From Methylophilus sp. 42 (GTDB lineage: Bacteria > Pseudomonadota > Gammaproteobacteria > Burkholderiales > Methylophilaceae): a stretch of DNA of 64,000 nt. The stretch covers positions 1,178,001 through 1,242,000 of the forward strand of contig NZ_KB913031.1 of the NCBI RefSeq assembly GCF_000384155.1, given 5' to 3'. The notes under the pieces are model-generated. The model was given only the letters and a program-made list of their open reading frames with translations, had not been told where the DNA came from and ran no database searches. A program made the translations under genes and the position numbers. Below, one piece after another: positions 54,666 to 63,258 of the stretch; positions within the stretch are counted from its first letter, which is position 1; each line of letters starts with the position of its first letter.

Positions 54666-54674
54666 GAGGTTTTT

Positions 54675-55157
54675 ATGCAAGCACTCTCCCTCATCGTCGC
54701 CCATGCCGACAATCGGGTAATTGGCCACAATAACCAATTGCCCTGGCATTTGCCCGAAGACCTCAAACGCTTCAAGCAACTCACCATGGGCCACCATATC
54801 ATCATGGGCCGTAAAACCTATGAATCGTTGGGACGGTTGCTGCCCGGGCGCACCACCGTGATTGTGACGCGCGATACTGAATATGCGGTTGAAGGCGCGA
54901 AAGTGGTTCACTCATTGCCGGAAGCGCTGGCGGCGTGCGCAGGCGATGATGAGCCGTTTTTGATTGGTGGGGCAGAGATGTACGTCCAAGGTTTGCCTTA
55001 TGTCACGCGGCTATACATTACGCGCGTGTATGCGCATGTCGGCGGCGATGCGTTTTTCCCTGAGATGGAGATGCATGATTGGGCGTTGGTGAGCGAGGAG
55101 GGGCATACCTCGGTGAATGGCTTGCATTATAGTGATATGGTTTATCAGCGCCGCTGA
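54675..55157 (+). CDS. folA: Dihydrofolate reductase
   Basis: NADPH-dependent reduction of dihydrofolate. 160 residues with LPWHLPEDLKRFK (about 21-33), GRKTYESLGRLLPGR (about 43-57) and IGGAEMY (about 96-102). AAGAGG precedes the ATG. Normal length. Confidence 0.96.
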   Translation: MQALSLIVAHADNRVIGHNNQLPWHLPEDLKRFKQLTMGHHIIMGRKTYESLGRLLPGRTTVIVTRDTEYAVEGAKVVHSLPEALAACAGDDEPFLIGGAEMYVQGLPYVTRLYITRVYAHVGGDAFFPEMEMHDWALVSEEGHTSVNGLHYSDMVYQRR

Positions 55158-56000
55158 TTGAGATGATTTGACCAGATAGAGATAGTCTTAGGAAAGTCAT
55201 TCTTTAATGGGAGTGTTGATGCATTGCTTTTCGCCTTTTTGGCGAGTTACTTTTCTTTGTTTGCACAAAGCGAGGGCTATTTTATAAAAAAACACCTGGT
55301 TGTTTTGTGAACGATTCTATTTCGCCTTTTCGGCGACCATTCTTTCTTATGCTTGTCCATAAGAAAGAAGGCAAAGAACAAGACACCCCAACTTCCGCTT
55401 TTTCCTTGCGCTACTCGGCTTGCCGGGCGTCCATCGAAACTCGCCCTGACAAGCCACAAAAGACGTGGCTTGTTGCGGAACTCGAACAGCCGATGGCCGA
55501 AGACTCCCGCCAAGCCTGCGTTGCTCGGCGCGGCAGATGGGGACCCCGAACACCAGGCGAATGCCACCATTTGTGTCCTTAATAAACTAATCTGTTTTTT
55601 TGAACCGTTCAGATTTCTACAATGTTAGTTTGGCGAGATAAATCCCATTCCATCACGCTGAGTAGCGGAGACAAAATAAGAGTAGAGGGAGCGACTGTCC
55701 GAATCCCGCAGCGGCTCACGTTTTGTGTGAGCTGCCAGGTTGAGTTTCGTGACCGGCTTATTTTGTTGAGCAACGCAAGGGAGCCGAAGGCCGTGATGGC
55801 TGGGTGCCCTCCTCTTTGGTTACTTTCTGAGGGGCAAGCATCAGAAAGTGACTCGCCGAGAGGCGAAAAGCAAGAATGCATGCAACCACAATGCCCACTT
55901 TACGTCGGAATGAATATGTGGCGATAAGATTCTTTGTAGAAGTTACACCGATGACAACGAGTTGCGTTAAGCCAGTAATGTCAGCAATGGCCTTAAAAAC
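55158..56000. other. Non-coding modular repeat region
   Basis: No credible gene in about 840 nt; the open frames here overlap on both strands and have no ribosome sites. Three related modules are visible, each with a cgcc...ggcg palindrome beside a longer hairpin: 55220-55268, 55321-55369 and 55819-55880 (inverted). The middle hairpin is a perfect 12-bp stem (55340-55351 with 55358-55369). The outer two modules face each other, so a 0.66-kb unit is bounded by imperfect inverted repeats. This looks like a dispersed repeat or decayed mobile element. Confidence 0.6.
55220..55880. repeat. 0.66-kb unit with imperfect inverted ends
   Basis: Left end (from 55220) reads tgcattgcttttcgcc, and the right end (to 55880) in reverse complement reads tgcattcttgcttttcgcc; both continue into ggcgagt-ac-ttt. 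The match spans roughly 30 nt with small gaps. No transposase is inside. Confidence 0.55.
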
Positions 56001-56040
56001 AAAAAAGGGAAACGCTTTGCTATACAGCCATGCGTTTCCC
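56001..56040 (-). terminator. Terminator of the decarboxylase gene
   Basis: A 9-bp stem (56007-56015 with 56032-56040), followed on the minus strand by six T residues (complement of 56001-56006). It lies 20 nt after the stop codon. Confidence 0.85.
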
Positions 56041-56059
56041 TTGTACAAGATTACAGAAA

Positions 56060-58306
56060 CTAATCTTCTTGCTTCACACAATCCACGTAATACACCGCTT
56101 TACCATCCACAATTTGTTTCACCAAACCATGGTTATCGGTTTCAAAGCCCGGGAATTTCTCGTTAAACTCACGCGCAAACTTGAGGTAATTCACAATCAC
56201 CTTGTTAAAGCGTTCGCCAGGAATCAGCAATGGGATGCCCGGCGGGTAGGGCGTTAACAATACCGCAGTCACGCGACCTTCCAACTCATCAATCGCAACA
56301 CGTTCAATCTTGCGGTGCGCCATTTTTGAGAAGGCATCAGTTGGCTTCATGGCAGGCACCATGTCTGACAGGTACATTTCAGTGGTCAGGCGCGCCACGT
56401 CATTGGCTTTATACACTTCATGGATTTGTGTAGACAAGTCTTTCAGGCCAATGCGTTCATAGCGTGGGTGTTTCTGTACGAACTCCGGCAGTACTTTCCA
56501 TAAGGGCTGGTTCTTGTCGTAGTCATCTTTAAACTGCTGCAAAGCCGCGACCATGGTGTTCCAGCGGCCTTTGGTAATGCCGATGGTGAACATGATAAAG
56601 AACGAATAGAGGCCGGTTTTTTCAACAATCACGCCGTGTTCAGCCAAATACTTGGTCACAATGGCGGCGGGGATGCCGAATTCCTCAGAAAACTCACCAT
56701 CTACATCCAGCCCTGGGGTGATGATGGTGGCTTTGATCGGGTCCAGCATGTTAAAGCCTTCGGCCAGGTTGCCGAAACCGTGCCAGCGTTCGTTAGCTTT
56801 GAGCATCCACGCATCGCGCTCTTCCAGGCCATCTTCGGACAAGTCAGTAGGCCCCCAGACTTTAAACCACCAGTCGGTGCCCCATTCTTCGTCCACCTTG
56901 CGCATGGCGCGGCGGAAGTCGAGCGCTTCCTTGAGTGACTCTTCCACCAAGGCGGTGCCGCCCGGGGCTTCCATCATGGCGGCTGCCACATCGCAGCTGG
57001 CAATAATCGAGTATTGCGGGCTGGTGGAAGTATGCATCAGGTAGGCTTCGTTAAACAGGTCTCTATCCAGGTGGTTGTCCTGCGCGTCCTGCACCAGAAT
57101 CTGTGAGGCCTGGCTCAAACCGGCCAGCAGTTTATGCGTGGACTGGGTAGAGAACACCATGGATTCTTTACAACGCGGACGATCCGCGCCAATGGCGTGA
57201 TAGTCGCCGTAGAAGTCATGGAAGGTGGCATGTGGCAACCAGGCTTCGTCAAAGTGCAGGGTGTCAATTTTGCCATCCAGCATTTCCTTGATTTCTTCTA
57301 CGTTGTACAGCACGCCATCGTAAGTGGATTGCGTGATGGTCAATACGCGTGGTTTGGCGTTTTTGTCGCTGGCAAACGGGTTGCGTTCAATTTTCTTCTG
57401 GATGTTTTCCCAGGCAAATTCGCTCTTCGGGATTGGTCCGATAATGCCGAAGTGGTTACGTGTCGGCATTAGGAAAACAGGAATCGCACCGGTCATGATG
57501 ATCGAGTGCAACACGGATTTATGGCAGTTACGGTCGACGACGACGATGTCACCGGGCGCCACTGTGGAGTTCCAGACAATTTTGTTGGAAGTTGAGGTGC
57601 CGTTGGTGACAAAGTACAAGTGGTCGCAGTTGTAAATGCGGGCGGCGTTGCGCTCGGATGCGGCGACCGGGCCGGTATGGTCCAGCAACTGGCCTAATTC
57701 GTCAACAGCGTTACAGACGTCTGCACGCAGCATGTTTTCGCCAAAAAACTGGTGGAACATTTGGCCCACTGGCGATTTCAGGAAGGCGACGCCGCCGGAA
57801 TGGCCAGGGCAGTGCCAGGAGTAGGAGCCGTCCGCTGCATAATGTGTCAGTGCCTTGAAGAATGGTGGTGGCAGGCTGTCCAAATAGGCTTTGGCCTCAC
57901 GGATAATCAGGCGCGCGACAAATTCTGGCGTGTCTTCGTTCATGTGAATAAAGCCGTGCAATTCGCGCAGCACATCATTCGGGATATGGCGGCTGGTACG
58001 TGTTTCACCATGCAGGAAAATCGGGATTTCCTCATTGCGGTAGCGTATTTCGGCCACAAAGTTGCGCAATTGTTCGATGGCTTCCGGTTTTTCCTCGACG
58101 ATTTCTTCATCATCAATGGATAAGATAAATGCAGAGGCGCGGCTTTGCTGTTGTGCGAACGACGTCAGGTCACCATAACTGGTCACGCCCAGCACTTCAA
58201 CGCCTTCATCTTCGATGGCTTTGGCTAATACTCGGATGCCGAGGCCAGAAGAGTTCTCGGAGCGGAAGTCTTCGTCAATAATGACGACGGGAAATCTAAA
58301 TTTCAT
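56060..58306 (-). CDS. Arg/Lys/Orn decarboxylase, class I (large form)
   Basis: 748-residue PLP enzyme: an N-terminal receiver-like wing domain (about 1-130), a large aminotransferase-fold domain with the PLP lysine in QSTHK, and a C-terminal domain. Length and layout match the inducible/biosynthetic arginine, lysine and ornithine decarboxylases. Arginine decarboxylase for polyamine synthesis is the likely role in this group, but substrate cannot be proven from sequence. It is followed by its own terminator; dcd lies upstream on the same strand. Confidence 0.9.
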   Translation of the reverse strand: MKFRFPVVIIDEDFRSENSSGLGIRVLAKAIEDEGVEVLGVTSYGDLTSFAQQQSRASAFILSIDDEEIVEEKPEAIEQLRNFVAEIRYRNEEIPIFLHGETRTSRHIPNDVLRELHGFIHMNEDTPEFVARLIIREAKAYLDSLPPPFFKALTHYAADGSYSWHCPGHSGGVAFLKSPVGQMFHQFFGENMLRADVCNAVDELGQLLDHTGPVAASERNAARIYNCDHLYFVTNGTSTSNKIVWNSTVAPGDIVVVDRNCHKSVLHSIIMTGAIPVFLMPTRNHFGIIGPIPKSEFAWENIQKKIERNPFASDKNAKPRVLTITQSTYDGVLYNVEEIKEMLDGKIDTLHFDEAWLPHATFHDFYGDYHAIGADRPRCKESMVFSTQSTHKLLAGLSQASQILVQDAQDNHLDRDLFNEAYLMHTSTSPQYSIIASCDVAAAMMEAPGGTALVEESLKEALDFRRAMRKVDEEWGTDWWFKVWGPTDLSEDGLEERDAWMLKANERWHGFGNLAEGFNMLDPIKATIITPGLDVDGEFSEEFGIPAAIVTKYLAEHGVIVEKTGLYSFFIMFTIGITKGRWNTMVAALQQFKDDYDKNQPLWKVLPEFVQKHPRYERIGLKDLSTQIHEVYKANDVARLTTEMYLSDMVPAMKPTDAFSKMAHRKIERVAIDELEGRVTAVLLTPYPPGIPLLIPGERFNKVIVNYLKFAREFNEKFPGFETDNHGLVKQIVDGKAVYYVDCVKQED

Positions 58307-58350
58307 TCAATGAATCCTTAACTTGTCACTGAAACGTGTAACTCAAAGTG

Positions 58351-58391
58351 CAAAGGCACTGAGAAAGCCATGCTTTTACTCGGTGCCTTTG
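58351..58391. repeat. Intergenic hairpin between dcd and the decarboxylase gene
   Basis: 13-nt arms (58351-58363 and 58379-58391) pair with one mismatch (caaaggcactgag with ctcggtgcctttg). No T-run follows, so this is more a dispersed repeat than a terminator. Confidence 0.55.
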
Positions 58392-58426
58392 TGGTGAAAT
58401 GGGTCGTTTTTCAATTCTGGGTGAGG

Positions 58427-58996
58427 CTATATTTTTGGCAAAGTCACGCCAACCTGGCCCTGATATTTGCCACCGCGGTCTTTATAGCTGGTTTCGCAAA
58501 CTTCATCAGATTCAAAAAACAGTACTTGGGCACAGCCTTCGCCGGCGTAAATCTTGGCAGGCAAGGGCGTTGTGTTACTGAACTCCAGTGTGACATAACC
58601 TTCCCACTCTGGTTCAAACGGCGTGACGTTGACGATGATGCCGCAGCGTGCGTAGGTGGACTTACCTAAACAGATGGTCAGCACTGAGCGCGGAATGCGG
58701 AAATATTCGACCGTACGGGCCAATGCAAACGAGTTGGGTGGAATCACGCAATAGCCTTTGCCTGAGACTTCAACGAAAGATTGCGGGTCGAACTGTTTAG
58801 GGTCAACAATGGTGCTGTTGATATTGGTAAACACGCGGAATTCGTCAGCACAGCGGATATCGTAACCGTAAGAGGAGGTACCATAAGACACGATTTTTTC
58901 GCCATTGGTTTCACGCACCAACGTCGGTGAAAACGGCTCAATCATGCCGTGTTGTTCAGCCATTCTGCGTATCCATTTGTCCGACTTAATGCTCAT
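58427..58996 (-). CDS. dcd: dCTP deaminase
   Basis: 189-residue homotrimeric enzyme turning dCTP to dUTP for thymidylate synthesis. It has the family start [19 protein letters not shown], the [10 protein letters not shown] segment and the catalytic-region [20 protein letters not shown] area. Full length; no fused dUTPase. Confidence 0.95.
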   Translation of the reverse strand: MSIKSDKWIRRMAEQHGMIEPFSPTLVRETNGEKIVSYGTSSYGYDIRCADEFRVFTNINSTIVDPKQFDPQSFVEVSGKGYCVIPPNSFALARTVEYFRIPRSVLTICLGKSTYARCGIIVNVTPFEPEWEGYVTLEFSNTTPLPAKIYAGEGCAQVLFFESDEVCETSYKDRGGKYQGQVGVTLPKI

Positions 58997-59051
58997 TGCC
59001 TTATCCAGTCTTAGCGTTGCTTATCTGTGCAAGATTGCTTGCAATAAAGAG

Positions 59052-59079
59052 AAAAAAGCGGAGTTTAAACTCCGCTTTT
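59052..59079 (-). terminator. Terminator of zwf
   Basis: A perfect 26-nt inverted repeat (59054-59066 with 59067-59079). On the minus strand it is followed by a run of T (complement of 59052-59057). It lies 100 nt after zwf. Confidence 0.8.
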
Positions 59080-59178
59080 AATGAGTGCAAATAATAACAA
59101 CAAATGTCGTCAGTTTCGCAAACTTTTTATGAATTTTTGGCGATTTATTTCACCAGCGGCATTTGCAGCCGCCAGCTA

Positions 59179-60654
59179 TTATTTGTCGCCGCCTAATTCA
59201 ATGCTGTAACGCCAGAACTGGTCTTCGGCTTCAAAAATAACTTTTGAGGCTTCAGGATCACGGCTACCAGCAGGGTATTGATGTACTGGCTTCTTGTCTT
59301 CAGCCCAGGCTTTGACCACTGGATCTACCAGGCGCCATTGCGCTTCAGCTTCAGAAATGTGCAGGTAGTTGGAATTGTCACCTTGCATCAGGTTCAGCAG
59401 CAGGGCTTCGTATGCATCTACGGAGTCGTCGCTATCCCAACGGTTGGCCGCATCCAACTGAATGGTACGGGTTTGTACATCCAGGCCTGGAATCTTGGAT
59501 TGCACTTCCAGCTTAATACACTCGCGCGGCTGGATACCAATGATGAGCCAGTTTTGATCCTGGTCATTGATCTGCAGCGGTGCCTTTTTGAAGCGGATAG
59601 AAATACGCGTATCGGCTTCGTGCAGGCGCTTGGCGGTGCGGATGTAGAACGGCACACCTTTCCAGCGTGGATTGTCGATAAACAATTTCAGCGCGGCATA
59701 GGTTTCAACCACGCTGTCATTGTTGCCCAATTCTTCCAGGTAACCAGGCACTTTTTCGCCATTGATTTCACCGGCAGCATATTGCGCACGGAAAGCATGT
59801 TTTTCCAGCTCGCTCACCGGGATCGGGCGAATTTCTTCCAGCAGTTTGATTTTTGCATCGCGTACGCCTTCAGGGGACAGGTCTTTCGGCTGTTCCATGG
59901 CGGTCAGTGCCAATGTTTGCAGAATGTGGCTTTGCAACATGTCGCGTAATGCGCCAGTGCTGTCGTAGAACTGCGTACGGTCGCCTACACCCAGCATTTC
60001 GGTGTTGGTGATTTGTACGTGATCAATGTACTGGTTGTTCCAGATTGGCTCTAACACGGTGTTGGTAAAGCGTTGCAGCAAAATGTTTTGCAGTGCTGAT
60101 TTACCCAGGTAGTGGTCGATACGATAGATCTGGCTTTCTTTGAGATGCTTGGTGATTGCGGCTTGCAGCTCTTTCGCAGATGGCAGATCGGTACCAAATG
60201 GTTTCTCGATCACCACACGGCGCCAGTATTTGTCTTCTTGCGTCAGGCCAACATTGGCCAATGATTCCACCACTGGGGCGAAGTCAACTGGACGCACGGA
60301 CAGGAAGTAAGCCAGGTTTTGCGGGAAAACGCTTTCGTCGCTGAGGGTGGCTTTCAGTTTGCTAAATGCATCTGGATCTGTCGGTGGGTTGGCGTGGTAG
60401 AAGTTACGCGCGATAAAGCGCTCAAACACAGCCTGGTCATACCCTTTTTTAAATTTGGCATCCAGCATGCTTTTGATGTCTGCACGCCAGGCTTCCAGGT
60501 CAACCACTTGACGGCCAACGCCTACAATTTTCAGGTCTGCTGGCAAGCGGCCCAGTGAGTCCAGTCTGAACAGACCAGGATAAAGTTTTACGCGGGCCAG
60601 ATTGCCACTAGCGCCAAACAGCACCAGTGTGCATGGATCAATTTTATTCGTCAT
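59179..60654 (-). CDS. zwf: Glucose-6-phosphate 1-dehydrogenase
   Basis: First step of the oxidative pentose phosphate route; in RuMP methylotrophs it also drives cyclic formaldehyde oxidation. 491 residues with the nucleotide site GASGNLAR (about 13-20; most relatives have GDLT) and the catalytic RIDHYLGK. The ATG at 60654 has AAGG 7 nt upstream; the open frame extends to 60693 without support. gnd lies upstream on the same strand, pgl divergent. Confidence 0.96.
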   Translation of the reverse strand: MTNKIDPCTLVLFGASGNLARVKLYPGLFRLDSLGRLPADLKIVGVGRQVVDLEAWRADIKSMLDAKFKKGYDQAVFERFIARNFYHANPPTDPDAFSKLKATLSDESVFPQNLAYFLSVRPVDFAPVVESLANVGLTQEDKYWRRVVIEKPFGTDLPSAKELQAAITKHLKESQIYRIDHYLGKSALQNILLQRFTNTVLEPIWNNQYIDHVQITNTEMLGVGDRTQFYDSTGALRDMLQSHILQTLALTAMEQPKDLSPEGVRDAKIKLLEEIRPIPVSELEKHAFRAQYAAGEINGEKVPGYLEELGNNDSVVETYAALKLFIDNPRWKGVPFYIRTAKRLHEADTRISIRFKKAPLQINDQDQNWLIIGIQPRECIKLEVQSKIPGLDVQTRTIQLDAANRWDSDDSVDAYEALLLNLMQGDNSNYLHISEAEAQWRLVDPVVKAWAEDKKPVHQYPAGSRDPEASKVIFEAEDQFWRYSIELGGDK

Positions 60655-60763
60655 TTCTAACCTTAAGATAAAAATGTAAACGGGAAAGGGCAAGCCTTTC
60701 CCATATATTTGCTACCATAAGTTCCCACTCTATGAGTACTCACAGTCGCTCTAAATAATAAGC

Positions 60764-60788
60764 AAAAAGCCTCTCGTCACGAGAGGCT
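60764..60788 (-). terminator. Terminator of gnd
   Basis: A 9-bp stem (60768-60776 with 60780-60788) with a 3-nt loop. The minus strand continues with five T (complement of 60764-60768). It separates gnd from zwf, so zwf probably has its own promoter. Confidence 0.85.
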
Positions 60789-60796
60789 CATATCGA

Positions 60797-61705
60797 TTAC
60801 TTAGATGATTTTACTGCGTGACCGCCAAATGCATTACGCATCAGGGACAACAGCTTGTAGCTATAACCATCTGCATCCTGGCTGCGGAAGCGGGCTTGCA
60901 ATGCCACTGTCAGCACTGGTGCTGCAACGCCTTGCTCAACGGCTTCAACCACTGTCCAACGACCTTCGCCGGAGTCAGCAACATAAGGTGCGATGCCTTC
61001 CAGTGTCTGATCACCTTTCAATGCTTCTGCTGTCAGGTCCAGTAACCAGCTACGTACCACGGAACCATGGCGCCACAATTCAGTGATTTGTGCCAGATCC
61101 AGGTTGAAGTCTTCTTTACCTTTGATCAGGTCCAAACCTTCGGCAAATGCTTGCATCATGCCGTATTCGATACCGTTATGGATCATTTTGGTGAAGTGAC
61201 CGGAACCTACTGGACCCACGTGCGCCCAACCGCGGTCAGCGTGTGTCAGTGCTTGTGCATAAGGTGCCAATACGTCTGCGTATTGCTTGTCGCCGCCGTA
61301 CATCAGGCAGTAACCGTTGTCCAGGCCCCAAACGCCACCGGAAGTACCACAGTCAATAAAGCCGATACCATGTTCAGCTAACATTGCGCCACGGCGCTGA
61401 CTGTGTTTGTAGTTTGAGTTGCCGCCGTCGACGATGATGTCGCCTTTGTTCAGCAGAGGGATCAGATCTTTGATTTGATTTTCGGTGATTTCACCAGCTG
61501 GTAACATCAACCAGACAATTTTTTGGCCTTCGAGTTTGCTGACTGCATCAGCGACTGAGGTTGCTGCTTCCAGACCTTCTTCTTTTACGAGTCTGTTAAC
61601 GAATTCGGTATTGAAGTCAAAACCAACCACGTTAATTTTGTGACGCAGCAAGCGTGCAGCCATGTTGCCGCCCATTTTGCCCAAGCCAATCATTGCTAAT
61701 TTCAT
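60797..61705 (-). CDS. gnd: 6-phosphogluconate dehydrogenase, short form
   Basis: Oxidative decarboxylation of 6-phosphogluconate to ribulose 5-phosphate. The 302-residue chain is the short form. It has GLGKMGGNMAARL (about 7-19), the substrate loop DGGNSNYKHS and GHFTKMIHNGIEYGMMQA. An acidic residue ends the second beta-strand (GFDFN), which in this family favours NAD+ over NADP+; cofactor choice is inference. Faces pgl across a 184-nt divergent region. Confidence 0.94.
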   Translation of the reverse strand: MKLAMIGLGKMGGNMAARLLRHKINVVGFDFNTEFVNRLVKEEGLEAATSVADAVSKLEGQKIVWLMLPAGEITENQIKDLIPLLNKGDIIVDGGNSNYKHSQRRGAMLAEHGIGFIDCGTSGGVWGLDNGYCLMYGGDKQYADVLAPYAQALTHADRGWAHVGPVGSGHFTKMIHNGIEYGMMQAFAEGLDLIKGKEDFNLDLAQITELWRHGSVVRSWLLDLTAEALKGDQTLEGIAPYVADSGEGRWTVVEAVEQGVAAPVLTVALQARFRSQDADGYSYKLLSLMRNAFGGHAVKSSK

Positions 61706-61889
61706 TCGGATTTTCCTATGGTGTGAGGATAGTTTTAAGAGACACCCATCTTTTGGATGGCATGAACTCGATCAGTGCTTCGGATAATTTTGCAGAATTA
61801 TCATGTCGAGTCAGATATAATTATAGCAAATGCAGTCACGCACTAAAAGGCTGCGCACGCTTTTTTGTATTGTTTTTTACAGGTTTTCT

Positions 61890-62576
61890 ATGTCTTTGAA
61901 TTCTCAAACTCGTTGGCACTCGTTTCAATCTCAGGAAGAAATTAACCAGGCAGCACTCAATAGAGTCCTGGCAGCAGCGGATGCTGCCATCGCCAAACAC
62001 GGTAGTTTTCTGGTTGTACTGGCGGGTGGCAGCACCCCCAAAGCCGTTTATCAATTATTAGCCAAGGCAGATGCCGACTGGGCCAACTGGCATGTGTATC
62101 ATAATGATGACCGCTGCCTGCCAGTCGATCATGTTGAGCGTAACAGCAAGATGGCGCGCGATGCCTGGTTAAGTCATGTGGCGATTCCTGAAAGCCAGAT
62201 TCACGATATCCCAGCTGAATTGGGCAATGTTGAAGGCGCCAAGGCGTATGCGGAAACGCTTAAAGGTGTGCGTACGTTTGACCTGGTGATTTTAGGCCTG
62301 GGTGAAGATGGCCATACTGCCAGCCTGTTCCCGGGACAAGTGGTGAACAACACCGCCGATGCCGTGCCGGTATTCAACTCTCCCAAGCCACCGGCAGACC
62401 GCATTACGATTAGCCAGGACCGCCTGAATAATACGCATGAAGTCATGTTCCTGGTGACGGGGGCTGGTAAACAGGAAGCTGTCGACAACTGGCGTAATGG
62501 TGTGGCTATTCCGGCGACCTTGATTCAATCGCCGAACGGTGTCGATGTCTATTGCTTTGGTGTGACGCTTAATTAA
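61890..62576 (+). CDS. pgl: 6-phosphogluconolactonase
   Basis: Hydrolyses 6-phosphogluconolactone, linking zwf and gnd. 228 residues of the SugarP_isomerase/DevB family: VVLAGGSTPKAVY (about 38-50), the YHNDDRCLPVDH acidic segment and LGLGEDGHTASLFPG. I use the ATG at 61890; the 60-nt extension upstream has no ribosome site, and the site before 61890 (ACAGG) is weak. Confidence 0.92.
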   Translation: MSLNSQTRWHSFQSQEEINQAALNRVLAAADAAIAKHGSFLVVLAGGSTPKAVYQLLAKADADWANWHVYHNDDRCLPVDHVERNSKMARDAWLSHVAIPESQIHDIPAELGNVEGAKAYAETLKGVRTFDLVILGLGEDGHTASLFPGQVVNNTADAVPVFNSPKPPADRITISQDRLNNTHEVMFLVTGAGKQEAVDNWRNGVAIPATLIQSPNGVDVYCFGVTLN

Positions 62577-62602
62577 AGCCTGATCACCACAGAAAACAAA
62601 GG

Positions 62603-62632
62603 CCACAGAGACAAATCTTTGTGGTCTTTTTT
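62603..62632 (+). terminator. Terminator of pgl, made from a 'ccacagag' repeat
   Basis: Stem 62603-62611 with 62616-62624 (one G-T pair), then T-rich sequence. The arm ccacagaga belongs to the same family as the intergenic repeats elsewhere, here serving as a terminator. Confidence 0.75.
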
Positions 62633-62660
62633 ATGTACGCTATATTTTTCGTGGCCAAGA

Positions 62661-63221
62661 TTACTTTTCGTTCTTCTCGACCAGTAACTTTTCAAGCAAG
62701 CTGATTTGCTGTTGTTGCAACTGAATCAGTTCCTGCCACTGTTGCTCACGCAAACCGTCCAGTTTTTCATGGAGCAGCAAAATCTCTAATTCTGCTTTTA
62801 AATTCACTTCGTAGTCGTGCTCGGCCTGGCGTCTGTCAACTTCTGACTGCCGGTTTTGCGACATTAGGATAATGGGTGCCTGAATGGACGCCAGCATGGA
62901 TAAAAACAGGTTGAGCAGAATATAGGGATAGGGGTCGAATGCGCGGTCGTAGTGCAGCAGAATGACCGAATTCAGAATCACCCAGCTCACCAGAATCAGC
63001 ATAAAAATGAAAATAAATGACCAGGAGCCGCCAAAGCGCGCCATGGCATCAGCCGCACGTTGGCCACGACTGGGCGTTTCGTGGGTGTGATGCACGGCCA
63101 GGTTGCGCGAAACCGGATGGCGCTCGGTCATATGCCGGGCGACACGTTGCATATGTTCATCCATGGCCTCGTACTGCGCGCCCATCAGGCCTTCTGCAAT
63201 ATGGTGCTTGCGGGTTGTCAT
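62661..63221 (-). CDS. DUF1003 membrane protein
   Basis: 186-residue protein with two transmembrane helices (about 68-90 and 100-122) and a C-terminal coiled coil rich in Gln and Leu (about 128-184). The DUF1003 signature is the R-x-A-D-x-x-A-x-F-G-G-S-W-x-F-I start plus the paired helices. Function unknown. I use the ATG at 63221 with AAGGA 8 nt upstream; a longer open frame overlaps the mrp gene. Confidence 0.85.
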   Translation of the reverse strand: MTTRKHHIAEGLMGAQYEAMDEHMQRVARHMTERHPVSRNLAVHHTHETPSRGQRAADAMARFGGSWSFIFIFMLILVSWVILNSVILLHYDRAFDPYPYILLNLFLSMLASIQAPIILMSQNRQSEVDRRQAEHDYEVNLKAELEILLLHEKLDGLREQQWQELIQLQQQQISLLEKLLVEKNEK

Positions 63222-63258
63222 ACGCAACGTCCTTCGGTGGTTAGGCTTAATTAGGTGA

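Noticed and set aside
55277-55928. Several overlapping open frames on both strands
   Set aside because: They run through the repeat modules in conflicting frames, lack ribosome sites and look like translated repeat DNA.
58351-58391. Hairpin considered as the dcd terminator
   Set aside because: It has no T-run on either strand; kept as a repeat instead.
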